A stretch of 64,000 nucleotides of DNA from Owenia fusiformis (GCA_903813345.2 CAIIXF020000012.1:7029615-7093614); one strand, 5' to 3'. Positions 1-13,255 are shown, counted from the first letter of the stretch. Notes: a model not told the origin generated them from the sequence alone. Program-made: numbers and translations.

Positions 1-265
1 TGACCGAGGATTTTGGGATCCTTCGGAAATTTAAAACTCCCTGGAGTTTGAGCTGATGGCCAATCTCTAAAGTTAAAAACATACGCATATTAGAAGAATA
101 ATAAGAATAATTCTCGTAATTCTCACAAAACAAATTCATTGTCTTTTAAAACTCATACAGCTAATTTTTCTTCACACACGGCGCATGTCTTAAAAATTAA
201 TGTTCATGTGTTTTTCATGGTCTTTGGCCACACAAACATGATAACTCATGTTATTAGTGCCCAGT

Positions 266-514
266 GGCTTTTTAGCGTCCATTTCAAACATTATGTAAGG
301 TTATGTAATACTTTATACAATTATGTAAGACAATGTAAACGAATTTATACTATTGTTAATTTGTGTAATATTATGTAATGTTAGGAAATTGATTATGTAA
401 TGTTTTTATGTAAAAATAATAAATCAAAATAGATGGCCACAGGATGGCTCTTGACACACCAAATTATACTTGTCAGTTTATTAATTCCCCGATAGAGCGG
501 GCGGGAAGTATAAA
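266..514. repeat. direct repeat R1, copy 1 (~249 bp)
   Basis: This stretch recurs essentially unchanged at 1020-1268, offset exactly 754 bases. It is rich in TATGTAA-type words and ends in a short GC-richer patch followed by AGTATAAA. I see no coding frame that makes sense. The flanks of the two copies differ, so this is a segmental direct repeat or a pair of short terminal repeats rather than a continuous satellite. Confidence 0.85.
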
Positions 515-1019
515 AGTAATTTAAGGAATCTGCAAGTGGACCTTAAATGGATTTATACCGACTGGCCGGATATCCAATCATGTACTGGCTTTCACTTTCA
601 GTTATACACGTGTGTCTCGAGTTACATCTTGGGTCTATCTACTACTTCCTAGCTAGACAGCATCCTTCATTCAGTTTCATGTTTCGAAACAGACAACATA
701 AATAAGCATTGATTTGTTAAAAAATTATTGTTTCAACTTTACAAGCTATTCAGCATTGTTATATTAAGAAAATATTATATAACATAAGAAAGAACACTAT
801 TTATAACCCTCCTCCTTTCCCCGATTCTACCTCCAATAACACAAATGTATTATTGTTGAAATTCACGTTGTTTTAGTTTACAGACTGTAATTAACTATGT
901 CACGTTTATCGCAAACCTATTTGAGAAAGAGACTTTCACATAGCTGTCACCATGTGTTAGTAAGCTTGTACAGTCCTAACTAACCTTTTTTATATTTTAT
1001 TTATTTTACATTAGGTTAC
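515..1019. other. spacer between the R1 copies
   Basis: About 500 bases of AT-rich sequence with stops in all frames. If the R1 copies were LTRs, this would be the internal region, but it holds no gag/pol-like coding, primer-binding site or polypurine tract that I can recognise. Confidence 0.5.
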
Positions 1020-1268
1020 GGCTTTTTAGCGTCCATTTCAAACATTATGTAAGGTTATGTAATACTTTATACAATTATGTAAGACAATGTAAACGAATTT
1101 ATACTATTGTTAATTTGTGTAATATTATGTAATGTTAGGAAATTGATTATGTAATGTTTTTATGTAAAAATAATAAATCAAAATAGATGGCCACAGGATG
1201 GCTCTTGACACACCAAATTATACTTGTCAGTTTATTAATTCCCCGATAGAGCGGGCGGGAAGTATAAA
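1020..1268. repeat. direct repeat R1, copy 2
   Basis: Second copy of the 266-514 sequence. It ends in AGTATAAA and then diverges. The near-identity of the copies implies a recent duplication or gene-conversion event. Confidence 0.85.
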
Positions 1269-1436
1269 TACATTAAAGAGGAGCAGATAGTTACTCTGAA
1301 CCAGGATGACTAGTTGGCATGCAAGTTAAGGATTGAGAAAGCAGGTGGCAAGAGCAAAACTTGGTCAGTCCTTGCACCAGCAACTTGAGAATTAAAGTGA
1401 TTCTGTGAAGGGATTTGCATATACTTCAATACTTAA

Positions 1437-3280
1437 ATATGAAAAAAATCCTGACATTTTGAAACAAATGCTTGACAATCTTCCAAAACATTATAGAAAT
1501 GAATATAATTTGTGCCCGAGTCAAGATGTCAAACTGATGTCAATAATGAGCCATCGAAAATAACCATCAAATCATCGATGGCAGAAACACTTCTTCACGA
1601 GCCCATAAAAAAGTCCAGCATCTACCAACCTCAACAATATCCCAACCAACCTATCTGTCAAGAGTAAGAAAGCCTACAAACCTGTAACATTTAATTTTGG
1701 AACAACTCTATGAAATAAGTTAATGGGAACATTATTTGATTAATTTATAATAATGACTGATTAATTAAAATTCAGCTCTTAACTCTTGATAGTTGAAAAG
1801 GAAGGTTGAAAAACAGGAAAATATTATCTTTCATTCATAGACAGCAGAATTCATGTTTGTGAATCTAATGAATCTTTGTAAATAACTTACTTTTTTTAGC
1901 AATTAAATTTATATAATGAAATAGCTTTCATCACATTTCCATAATCATAGCTTACATTATTACCATTATAAATAAACTACTGTATATCAATACTGTGTTT
2001 TCTATTATTTGTATTTAATGATTGGTGTTGTAGATTGAACTTTATTCCCCTAGAGTGTGGTTTTGATTTTAATCCCTACAACTTTTATGCACTCAGTTAC
2101 ACTTACCCTTAATTAGTTATACATCATAAAATGCTAGACTTATTATTCATTCCCAGTCACATTTACCAATAATTTCATTAACTCTGAGACTAGGATTCTA
2201 TATAACTGTGAAATGTAAATAATTCAAGCTTTGTTTCATCCATAGCATTGGTGTTAGTTAATATGAAGTCAATGTGAACATGTATAAAAAGGATTTACTT
2301 GTTTTCAAAATGTTACTCTTCAAACATGTACAGAACTTTACTGAAACAAAAAGTATTATGTGAAGATAAATAACTATGAATGGTGCATATCTGGAAAAAA
2401 CATGGACAGTCTACTGCAGCTTATGCAGAAAACACAGTTCTTACCATCAACACTTGCCAGATTGACACACAAAACAATAGATTAATGTGGCAGCTAAAGT
2501 TGAAGCCTGATGAATTAGACCATCGGGTTTTATACAGACATGTATGAATAATTACTATTATTCTGACCATTCACCACATTGCACTACTGCATTAGAGCGG
2601 CAATTGAACATTTATTCTTAAATGGCCAATTACGAACAATGAAAAAGAATAATTAGAATACACATATTTGACAATGTCAAAGGAGAAATCATATTTCGAT
2701 AGGCTGTGCAGCCAATTTACTTATTTATTTATTTTCTCTTTGTTTCAATTTCATTTTGAACAAAATCCACAGATAACATGAAAATCAAATAGCTGACACA
2801 TCGGACATGTCTTAAAGAAAATGAACTGCGATACAAGTTACACAGAAGATGATATCGTCGAATCAACGAATCAAGCCAACAGAACATCACCCCTTGATTG
2901 ATGCAAAGAAACTACCTATAGGCCAATTAAACCCCAAGCCAACATTATGGACAAGGTATGTTCACTAAGAATACTTTTCTTCCAAATGTGAAACTGTGCT
3001 GTGGAGAAAAACATGAAACTCATACCTTAACACTGTCAATGTTTACATGTTTTCAAGAAAAATGGGAGAGGGTACATTATAATACAGTAAATGCATCAAT
3101 GTAATACAAAGTGTATGGTGAATAAAAACAAGATGAAAATGGAGACGATTTCTACAATGCTGTCATTTTTGGATGTTTATTCTCCAAAAGTCAAAGTACA
3201 AGGCACTTTCTAAAACGGTAAGATAACACTATCCCCCTTTTCTGGCAGTACTTTGTACATTTTATAAAGACAAATTATAC
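1437..3280 (+). repeat. dispersed repeat block A, copy 1
   Basis: Segments of this block reappear in the same order and orientation at 7620-9745. Shared parts include a CTTGACAATCTTCCAAAACA module, a CAACCTCAACAATATCCCAA module and the 2290-2540 stretch that corresponds to 8600-8850. Frames are broken throughout. The block looks like a decayed transposable element whose translated bits I do not recognise. Related sequence also starts each unit of the tandem array at 9.8-15.4 kb, so all three belong to one repeat family. Confidence 0.7.
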
Positions 3281-4224
3281 CATTTAAGATGAATATATTG
3301 AAGGCTGGCATGTGTGTTTTCTACAAACAGGATACAAAGATCCTATACATTTGACAACATGAAACACAAAATAACACTTACAGGTCCTACATTTCGGAGT
3401 CTTTTTGAGAGGACACATACCAAACCAAGGCTTCAGATTTGCCAACTTCCAGACAGTAAGAACAAAATACAATGGACTGAGGTCTAAGTATAAGGACAGA
3501 AAATTTTTCAATGCATGAAATTGGCTTTATACGACCGAATACGCTTAAATAAAATTTCAATATCCTTTGCAAATACACATCGAATATATTCAAACACATA
3601 AAAAATATTCATTTCGTATATGTAGTAGCTTATAAGTTTATATTCAAACGTATTCGATTGGGGAAAAGAATATGACCGAATACGCTTTTAAATTCAGTAC
3701 TATTTGGTTGAAACCCGAAGACGACATAATGTGTCAATCTGAATACTCATGCATTCAACTTTGTCCATCTCTCCAATAAGAGTAACTTTACTGCCAGGAA
3801 ATATGAAAACATAGTCACGATAAGCCAGTACTTTGAAATGTTTTCAGCATTTAAAATACTATGTTTCTGTCCTGGGACATCTGTATATTATTTGACATAA
3901 AAGTTAACAATTGCATTAATTTATTTTTATGTATGTACGTATGTATACATGTATGTATCTTTATTTATGGCATGGCAATGTGTGTAACTGATACAAACAG
4001 AACATTGAATCTGACTCAAAGAGGGTGTTAACTTACTCACATTTCATACGATTGAAAAAATGTACTATTGTTTTCATATTTCAATGTTTGTTGTAAGACA
4101 TTGAAAAACAGTTAATTAAGTATAGATAACACTTTTCAAATTCAAAAATCCTCAAGCTTAGCCAATTAAAATCATAATTCAGTCATGTTGCTAATTATAC
4201 TTACTTATCCTGACTTTCTGTAAC
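3281..4224. other. AT-rich intergenic stretch, no gene seen
   Basis: No convincing coding frame. It contains a short TATG/TACG microsatellite around 3930-3965 and two copies of the word GACCGAATACGCTT near 3533 and 3674. Short minus-strand frames here are low-complexity and do not resemble a protein family. Confidence 0.5.
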
Positions 4225-5265
4225 ATGTTGATGCAATCTGATATTTTAATGGGAGTTGCTAGCAAGATTAAAACTGCCCTTAAGATCATTTTCTTCAAAG
4301 ACGCTTGTAAACGCCAATTCAATTCAAGAACAAAAAATGCACCATCACATTGCTTTGCAAAACTGTCCTTTTGGAAAATTTGGAAATTTGAAGATTTGCG
4401 ACAATATTGCATTAAAATGATTAAAAAAAATCATGAAGGAGGTAATGCACAATTTGCCGAAGAAGCCATTAACCCAGTTGTGTTTGGACGTTTACTTGTT
4501 TGTGAATTTGACGAAGATGCTCAATCAAAATGTACCAGTTCATTTTATGACAATAATGAGAGAAAACAGTATTTCATAAAATTTGAATGGAGCAGAAGGG
4601 ACACAAAACTAACAAAACAAATGATATCGTGGAGAAAGTTGTGGATGGATTTGTCGAATCAAATGTGCCAAAGTTAACTTCACCTGAGACTAACATGCCT
4701 TTACTAAGTAACAATCAATCTACCGTTAAACGCACAATGGTTCAAACTACATTTGAGAAATGTTGCAACGAAGTTGCGAAATGTAACCAAAACGTTTAAA
4801 ACAAATTTAGAGAATGAGATTGTCGCAAAAAATAAAGAAATTGACAATCTTAAACAACAGGTTCACTCTTTGACATCGGACATTATTTATTATAAAAGTA
4901 TCAATACGACACATTTCTCGGAAAGACAAGCATATGAAAAACAAATAGGGATTCATTGGGAATTGCGTCTCGTAAACGAAGCTGTACCACAGCAGATGAA
5001 ACTTAAGTTGCGCAATGCAGGTGAAAGTGATGCTTCAAAGTCAATTACAATAGGCCAAGGAAGTTTTGTATGCGTAACAGTGGTAAAGGAGAATGAGCAA
5101 TATATTGCCAAGAAACATTTCAATCTAGGAACGCTTCGTACGATGCGAACCACGAGATGAAAGTTTTGCTACAACTGGATTCCCCACGTATACAGAAACT
5201 TGGTTTTGGAGTGATCAAATATAGCAGTTGTAAGAACAGATTCTTGATGTTGACCTGAAATGAAC
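4225..5265 (+). pseudogene. degenerate protein-kinase gene, N-terminal region and N-lobe
   Basis: Intronless plus-strand coding spread over at least three frames. The first part (4225-4677) is an unrecognised ~150-residue region. The second (4753-5160) opens with a heptad-like coiled coil (NKEIDNLKQQVHSL). It then reads as a kinase N-lobe: a glycine-rich loop IGQGSF near 5053, a VAIK-type lysine in YIAKKH near 5101, and an alpha-C segment with the conserved glutamate (HEMKVLLQL) at 5151. That last motif is in a different frame, so one frameshift lies between about 5121 and 5139. Another frame change lies near 4600-4750. A catalytic-loop exon (17783) and a DFG exon (20507) downstream could belong to the same or a related gene, but 12 kb of repeats separates them. 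The kinase assignment rests on motif order. The substrate is unknown. Confidence 0.6.
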
Positions 5266-5455
5266 TTTCTCATCATCTGAAGTGTCACTGCATGGTTTTT
5301 TGTTGGATAGTTCCCTAACAGACCATTCATTCTCTGAAATTAAAACACCAGAATGAATGACTTGGTCCGGAAGTAATTTATACATTCCACTAAATGCATG
5401 TGCAAATGCATGTTCATTGTGCATTGACTGACATCAAAAAACTTTTCCCCTTAGT

Positions 5456-6072
5456 ACCCTTTCATCTTTTGGCTCTAATACCCCAACAATTTCTGATACT
5501 ACTTCTACCTCACTATCTTCTACCCTTGGTACTTCAACTTCACTTGTCTCTACCTCTACGGCCTCAAGTACATTTTCATTTTTTGCCTCTAATACCCCTC
5601 CAGTTTCTCATACTACTTCTACTTCACTATATTCTACCCTAGGTTCTTCAACCTAACTTGCCTCTACCTTTACTGCTTCTAGTACCTTTTCATATTTTGC
5701 CTCTGATACCTCTACTCCAAATGCCAGTGCAACTCCGCATACTGATAAGTCACAAAGCTCAAACTTAAACTACTACCAACCCTTGCAACCATTTAACCCA
5801 GCCTATCAACCATTTAATGCAATGCCTGTATATACCAAGTCTCATAGTAACCCCAATAGTTATCCTCCCCTGATAATTCTAATGTCAACACAAACTTTGG
5901 AGGCGCTAGTAACTTATATCAACCAACCCCTTTCATTCCTAATCAACCTTCATACGATGCAGCCTTTGTACACATAAGGTTTGATCACTTTGCTGTGCAA
6001 CAACAACAATTCCATAGAACTATTCACACAACCCCAAAACTTGCAAGAGGTGAGCAGTTAGATGTGAAATGA
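5456..6072 (+). pseudogene. Ser/Thr/Pro-rich mucin-like frame, broken
   Basis: From 5456 a plus-strand frame is dominated by Ser and Thr with Pro, Asn and Ala, in repeats like STSLSSTLGTST. One TAA (5654) interrupts it. It then turns into a Gln/Asn/Tyr/Pro-rich stretch (YYQPLQPFNPAYQPFN), shifts frame near 5870, and ends at TGA 6070-6072. The composition suggests a secreted or O-glycosylated linker region, or a low-complexity activation domain. It lies just downstream of the kinase N-lobe pseudogene, but nothing shows they were one protein. The stop and frameshift argue against a functional product unless a splice removes them. Confidence 0.4.
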
Positions 6073-6932
6073 CATGAAAATTGAAAAATGCTTATTCCTA
6101 AAAATATTAAAAACTTAAAAATATAAAAATTAAATCTTGTCATATTTGAAAACCAGACTTCCTTTAATCTACTTCAAGGTATTAAGATTTAATATCCATG
6201 CACTGCTGTAAAAGTGCAACTTATGTCTTATCCTATGCACTATTAGAACATTCAAGGTTAAATTGAAAGAAATGTTTGAAGGAAATCTGAATCCCCTCAA
6301 AGATTTGCCACGTATAATGTATACATATTATCTTTATTTAGGCATGATGCATATTGTGGAGAAGTTTGTACTTCATCAGCCTTCACACATACAAACTCAG
6401 CCTATGAACACCATTAGAGAGTGAGGACCACATATCTCCCACCCCCAGCTACCCCACTTCAACACCATCTGATCACATCACCTGATAGAACACAGGAAAC
6501 CTCAACAACCAATCTTTGCAACTCTCCCCATTCATTGGTTTCACCTGAAAATCAGTCTGAGAGAACAATTGTCAGAAAAACTGTAAGATAACAATTAAAT
6601 TATATTTTACACAATCACTGTCATGCATAATCAAGAAGAATTGAAGAATAAAATCAAATCAAGGGCGTGAATGCTCAGACAAATTAGATTACCCCATATG
6701 CAATCTAATTGCTGACTAGTGCATTCACTATCTTTAACAACCTTTGTTACTCAGGATATCATATGCAGCAAAGAATCTTTAACTGTAGTATCTGGATAAA
6801 CAACTAGCAGCACCAATTTTAATTTTTTGTTAAATTAATAACTGCTTAATTCAAAGTTGAGATTATAATATTTCATGATATTTACACGATATACCAGACT
6901 CAATTTAGAGGGCGACTGAGCTACAGAAGACA
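6073..6932. other. intergenic, no gene seen
   Basis: AT-rich sequence with frequent stops and no recognisable repeat boundary, RNA gene or conserved motif visible by eye. Confidence 0.45.
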
Positions 6933-7268
6933 ATGTCTAAAGGTGTCCGCTTTTTGATGGAAGAGAGGTTTATGAGGAGAGAAATGACTTTCCAGAACCT
7001 CAAAGGTTATGTTAAGACAATAACTATCTTAATATATTCACATCTTATCTGCTGTATACAATCATGGAGATATATCAACCAATTCTGTGTCTCCATCATA
7101 TAATAATTAGAGCATATGTTCTTTGTGTATTGTATAGCATTCGTCACAAACATATATGATACAGCTGAAGCTATGGTAAGAGAGGAGATTTGGCAGAACA
7201 ATAAGGGACATTCAGAAGGTAAAAAGAAACCCATTGATGAGAATCTAAACAAATGTATACATTTTTGA
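6933..7268 (+). CDS. two-exon coding fragment, product unrecognised
   Basis: An ATG at 6933 opens a frame reading MSKGVRFLMEERFMRREMTF and so on, to a GT donor at 7006. An AG acceptor ends at 7137 and the next exon (7138-7268) stops at TGA. Exon 1 leaves one base over and exon 2 supplies the missing two, so the 132-base intron joins the reading frame exactly. The second exon contains FVTNIYDTAEAMVREEIWQN. The joined product would be about 67 residues, charged and helical, with no domain I recognise. It could be the tail of a larger gene or a transposon ORF. The main support is the phase match. The start codon is only the first ATG in frame and may not be real. Confidence 0.4.
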
Positions 7269-7619
7269 GATCTAGTTTATATGATGAAAGCTAAAATATC
7301 TTGGAATGCATGTCTTAAATTCCGATATTCAAATTTTGATTTTGAAATATATTTTTCAAAGGGTAATAATTTCAATATTTTAAGGAGGCATTCCAGTCTT
7401 TTCAAACATGTTTTGGAAAATCAATCATTGAATGCCTTTTGACATCGTTTTATGTCTTAGATAATAAAGAATACATGACTTTAACATGGGCATTCAATAC
7501 CTTATGTTTTTTTAGTGAAGTAGTATATTGTTGACTAATGAGACATAGAGAATCTCAACTGCAACATGAAAAGAAATAATGTATTAGATTGTAATAGTAT
7601 TTGTAATGTATGTAACCTG
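7269..7619. other. intergenic, no gene seen
   Basis: AT-rich sequence with no coherent coding frame, lying just before the second copy of repeat block A. Confidence 0.4.
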
Positions 7620-9745
7620 TGTAGTTGTACTTAAATGTGAAAAAACCTGGCTTTTTTAAAGAAATGCTCGACAATCTTCTAAAACATTATAGAAATGAAT
7701 ATACTTTGTGAATGGAGCAAGATGTCAAACTGATGTCAATAATGATAATGTTTGACAATCTTCCAAAACAGTAAAGAAATGAATATAATTTGTACCTTAT
7801 TCAAGATGTCAAACTGATGTAAATTATGAGCCATCCAAAATAGCCATCACATCAGCGAGGGCAGAGACACTTCTTCATAATTCAATAAAAAAGTCAGCTT
7901 TAGGGATTTGCATATACTTCAATATTAAATTTTGTAAAAAAAAGTCCTGACTTTTAAAGAAATGCTTGACAATCTTCTAAAACATTATAGAAATGAATAT
8001 AATTTGTGAATGAATCAAGATGTCAAACTGATGTCAATAATGAGAAATCCAAAATAACCATCACAACAGCGAGGGCAGATGCCATAAAAAAGTCAGCTTT
8101 ATACAGGCAGCCCCGCTACTGAGGGACTCAACACCTCCTATATTGAAAGTTTTAACAATGCTTTGAATATCTATCGAAACAAGAAACTGTTTGCTTTGAA
8201 ACTACTCTTTACAAGATGTGAAAGAATCTGGCTATTCTCTATTGGAATGAGGATGTAGATCGGGAATATACCTGCATCTACCAACCTCAACAATATCCCA
8301 ACCAACCTATCTGTCAGAGTAAGAAAGTCTACAAACCTGTAACATTTAATTTTGGAACTCTACGGAATAAGTAAATGGAAACATTATTTGATTTATTGTG
8401 GCTGATTTATTGTGGCTGATTTATTATGGCTGATTAATTAAAATTCACATCTTAACTCTTTCTAAAAGGAAGGTTGAAAAACAGGAAAATATTCCCTTTT
8501 GGTCTGAATAGTGACTTTAACTGCAATATTTGGCTGTTGTGGGCTGTTCCATCTTCCTTTTATACCCGGTCTCAGTCTTTAAAGAGACCCGGAAATTATC
8601 TTACTTGTTTTCAAAATGTATCTCTTCAAACCTGTGCAGAACTTAACTGAAACAAAAAGTATTATAAAACAGAGGAATAAATATGAATGGTGCATATCTG
8701 GAAAAAACACGGACAGTCTACTACAGCTTATGCAGAAAACACAGTTCTACATCATCCACACATGCCAGATTGACACACAAAACAATAGATTCAAGTGGCA
8801 GCTCAAGTTGAAGCCCGATGAATTAGACCATCAGCTCTAATACAAACATGTATGAATAATCACTATTATTCTGACCACTCACCACATGGCACTACTGCAT
8901 TAGACCTGCAATTGAACCTTTATTCTTAAATGGCCAATGACGAACAATGAAAAAGAATAACTATAATACACATATTTGACAATGTCAAAGGTGAAAGCAT
9001 ACTTTGATAGGCTTTTCAGCCCATCTACACGTAAAAAACATTCTCTTTGTTTCAATTTCATTTTGAACAAAATCCACAGATAAGCTGAAAATCAAATAGC
9101 TAACATCGGACACAAGAAGATGTAATGTGATACGAGTTACATGAAAGATGATATCCATGAATCAACAAATCAAGCCAACAGAATACCATCACTTTATTAA
9201 TTGCTGAAAAGAAACTCTGTATTGGCCAATTTAACCTCAAGCCAACCCAATGGACTAGGTGTGTTTACTAAGAATACTTTTCTTCCAAATGTGAAAGTGT
9301 TCTGTGGAGAAAAAAATGAAACTCATACACTGCCAATGTTTACATATTTTCAAAACCAATGGGAGAGGGTACATTATAATACAGTAAATGCATCAATGTA
9401 ATACAAAGTGTATGGTGAATAAAAAAACAAAATTGAAATGGAGATGATTTACACTGTCAATGTTTACATGTTTTCAAAACCAATGGGAGAGGGAACAATT
9501 TAGTACAGTTAAAGCATCACTTGTAATACAAAGTGTTTGGTGAATAAAAAACAAAATTGAAAGGGAGATTTTCTACAATGCTGTCATTTTTTGATTTGGT
9601 TTATTCTACAAAAAATCGTACAAGGGACTCTCTAAATCTGTGAGGTACCACTATCCCCCTTATATGGCACTAGTTTGTACATTTTATAAACACAAATTAT
9701 ATATTAAGATGAAAATAATGAAGGCTGCCATGTGTGTTTTCCTTG
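7620..9745 (+). repeat. dispersed repeat block A, copy 2
   Basis: This copy matches 1437-3280 and has an extra internal amplification: the module with GACAATCTTCTAAAACATTA occurs about three times between 7660 and 8010. A 74-residue plus-strand frame (8616-8840), broken in copy 1, is open here. Around 8170-8350 a broken frame reads like transposon coding (LAILYWNEDVDREYTCIYQP), but I cannot name a family. A duplication of the 9290-9400 stretch follows at 9440-9560. Confidence 0.65.
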
Positions 9746-10713
9746 CATAGTTCTTACCATCCACACGTGCCAGATTGACACACAAAGCAATAGATTAACA
9801 CAGAGCTAAAATTGAAGCCTGATGCATAAGACCATCACACCACCATCACACCACACTGCACTACTGTATTAGAGCTGCAATTGGACATTTATTCTTAAAG
9901 GACCAAAGACGAACAATGAAAAAGAATAATTAGAGTACACATATTTATCAATGTCAAAGTGAAATCATATTTTGATAGGCTATTCAGCCCATCTACTCGA
10001 TAAAACATTCTCTTTGTTTCAATTTCATGGTCAAAAAATGATTCAAACTTGGAAAGTGGTCCTGACAAATTGTAAATTGACATTAGAGACTAAAAAAAAT
10101 AATCTAAACCTTTGACTTCATCAAGTGGCCTTTACCTGAGGAGGAGGAAGTGATGCCACATCTAGAAGGGAAGTAAGGCTTTTACTTAAGCCCTACAATG
10201 AACAGCATAGAAAAGTCATTAGGAAGAGGCAAATATACTTATGACAGAAGGAGGAAAGGAAAAAGCAATGGAAAGAACAACAAAAAGAGGACAAAAATAG
10301 ACTCCTACAAAAAGAAAATCAGGAACTCATGGAAGATATAAAAAACTATAGAATGGAGATTATTGTACTTAAGGAGGTCGTTGAAAATCTGGTTTATAAG
10401 CAACATTGAAAATGAGTTTGACTGATCCATTCTGTGCAAAAGGCCAATAATTGGATATAATAGACCTCATATTAAGTTGTGTTCACCCTTATTTATTCCA
10501 ACATAACGGACGAAAACATTTAACAATTGAAATAATTTCTAAATTTATAGAGAGACTACAAGCGTGCCAGATTTGTCCGAGGATGTTTGAAAGAAGGAGT
10601 GCACATTCTAAGAATTAAAGGCACACTTCGCACAACACTAATGGGTTAATTGCAAGGTCTGCCACAATAGTTTTAACAACATAGGGGACTTTCGCGGACA
10701 CAGTAAAAATTGA

Positions 10714-10956
10714 AAACCAGAACAAACATCAATAAATGAAGGTGATGACAATGAAAGGGAAACAACCACAACTCAGGCAGATACAGATAGCATATATTCC
10801 TCAGCCAAAACGATCAGGCTTGAAATTCCAGAAGACCCAATTGTCAGCCGCATCTTTGAAGAACATGAGAAATTTACTATTAAAGGGCTGAACTCCAGCA
10901 TTATCTACAACACTGAAACAAAAGAACTCGAATGGTCAAACAAATGCAACCAGTAG
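10714..10956 (+). pseudogene. 80-codon open frame of array B (Glu-rich), best copy
   Basis: Between a TGA at 10711 and a TAG at 10954 the frame is open for 80 codons. It includes KTIRLEIPEDPIVSRIFEEH and ends with a run in which Glu, Lys and Asn dominate. The composition is protein-like, unlike chance frames nearby. The later units have indels that break it. I do not recognise the family. Its position just upstream of a BED-finger start in every unit suggests an exon or ORF of the same transposable element. No start codon is obvious. Confidence 0.35.
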
Positions 10957-12952
10957 TCCACCTTTCTAAATAAATTATGGTAATCATTGTTTCCCATTTT
11001 TACTGTTACGAAGGGACCCACAAACAGACTGTTGAAAAAAACAGAATCAAGATGGAGAGTAAGAGATTGTTTGCTTGGACTTATTTCACCAAGGTAAATG
11101 ATGAAGTGCATGTGCCCGATTGACACACAAAACAATAGATTAACACGGAGCTAAAGTTCAAGCCTGATGAATATGACCATCAGCTCTTATATGGACATGT
11201 AGGAATTATAATCACTATTATTCTGAACATTCACCACACTGCACCACTGCATTAGAGCTGCAATTTGACATTTATTCTTAAAGGACCAAAGACGAACAAT
11301 AAAAAATAATACCTAGAGTACACATATTTATAAATGTCAAAGGTGAAATCATATTTTCATAGGCTATTCAGCCCATCTACTTGTTAAAACATTCTCTTTG
11401 TTTCAATTTCATGGTCAACTGATTCAAACTTGGAAAGTGGTCCTGACAATATGTAAATTGACATTAGAGACTAAAAAAAGAATCTAAACCTTTGACTTCA
11501 GCAAGTGGCCTCCACCTACTCTAGAGGAACTATTTGAGGTGTTACCTCTGCCAAGTGATGCCACCATCATGGCCGCATCTAGAAGGGAAGTAAGGCTTTT
11601 ACTTGAGCCCACAATTCAGAGCATAGACAAGTGATTAGGAAGAGGCGAATATACTAGCAACCGAAGGCTTCACCAAATGGATTGTTCTTTTTAAATAAAA
11701 TTTTGTTTATAATGTTAAACAAAGTAGCCTTTTTGGAAATTTTCTTTTTACATACATTATTGTATTGAATAAAACATGATAAATAAAAAAAAATGGAAGA
11801 TAGAAAAAACTTTAGAATGGAGATTATTATACTTAAGGAGGTCGTTGAAAATCTTGTTTATAAGCAACATTGAAAATGAGTTTTACTGATCCATTCTGTG
11901 TAAAAGGCCAATTATTGGATATAATAGACCCCATATTAAGTTATCATCCTTATTTGTTCTACCATAACAGATAAAACATTTAACAATTGAAAATAATTTT
12001 TAAATTTACAGTAAGACTGCACAAATGTGCCAGATTTGCCCGAGGATGTTTGAAAGAAGGAGTGCACATTCTAAGAATTAAAGGCACACTTCGCACAACA
12101 CCAATGGGTTAATTGCAAGGTCTGCCACAATAGTTTTAACAACATAGGGGACTTTCGCTGACACAGTAAAAATTGTAAACCAGAACAAACATCAATTAAT
12201 GAAGGTGACGACAATGAAAGGGAAAACAACCACAACTTAGGCAGATGCAGACGGCATTTATTCCTCAGCCAAAACGATTAGGCTTGAAATTCTAGAAGAC
12301 CTTATTGTCAGCCGCATCTTTGAAGAACATGAGAAATTACTATTAAAGGGCTTAACTCCAGCATTATCTACAACACTGAAACAAAAGAACTTGAATGGTC
12401 AAACAAATGCAACCAGTAGTTCACCTTTCTAAATAAATTATGGTAATCATTGTTTCCCATTTTACTGTTATGAAGGGACCCACACACAGACTGTCGAAAA
12501 AACAGAATCAAGATGGAGAGTAAGAGATCGTTTGCTTGGACTTATTGCACCAAGGTAAATGATAAAGTGCATGTGCCCGATTGACACACAAAACAATAGA
12601 TTAACACGGAGCTAAAGTTGAAGCCTGATGAATAAGACCATCAGCTCTTATACGGACATATAGGAATAATCACTATTATTCTGAACATTCACCACACTGC
12701 ACTTCTGCATTAGAGCTGCAATTGGACATTTATTCTTAAAGGACCAAAGAGGAACAATGAAAAATAGTAACTAGAGTACACATATTGATCGATGTCAAAG
12801 GTGAAATCAAATTTTGATAGGCTATTCAGCCCATCTACTCTTTAAAACATTCTCTTTGTTTTAATTTCATGGTCAAATGATTCAAACTTGGAAAGTGGTC
12901 CTAACAATATGTAAATTGACATTAGAGACTAAAAAAAATCTAAACCTTTGAC

Positions 12953-13255
12953 TTCAGCAAGTGGCCTCCACCTACTCTAGATGAACTATTTGAGGTGTTA
13001 CCTCTGCCAAGTGATGCCACCATCATGGCCGCATCTAGAAGGGAAGTAAGGCTTTTACTGGAGCCCTACAATGAGGAGCATAGAAAAGTCATTAGGAAGA
13101 GGCAAATATACTTATGACAGAAGGAGGAAAGGAAAAAGCAACGGGAAGAACTAAAAAAAAAAGACGAAAATAGACTCCTATGCAAAGAAAATCAAGACCT
13201 CATGAAAGATATAAAAACTATAGAATGGAAATTATGGTACTTAGGAGGTCATTGA
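12953..13255 (+). pseudogene. coiled-coil frame of array B (third unit)
   Basis: Open except for one in-frame TGA at 13115. The first half contains WPPPTLDELFEVLPLPSDA and a basic helix (EEHRKVIRKRQIYL). After the TGA the frame continues as a strongly charged coiled coil (KEERKKQREEL). The same TGA is present at the matching place in units 1 and 4, so the defect, if it is one, came before the array amplified. Unit 2 has a different sequence there. Unrecognised family. The layout of acidic start, basic helix and coiled coil resembles oligomerisation regions of transposon proteins, which is inference. Confidence 0.35.

Noticed and set aside
139-378. 79-codon plus-strand frame
   Set aside because: Low-complexity reading of a TATGTAA-rich repeat. 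Part of it recurs in R1 copy 2 without the same frame context.
266-1268. R1 copies as LTRs of a retrotransposon
   Set aside because: No TG...CA ends at the repeat boundaries, no primer-binding site, and no element coding between them.
5394-5642. Leu/Pro-rich 82-codon frame
   Set aside because: Shadow of the Ser/Thr-rich frame at 5456, which has more natural composition.
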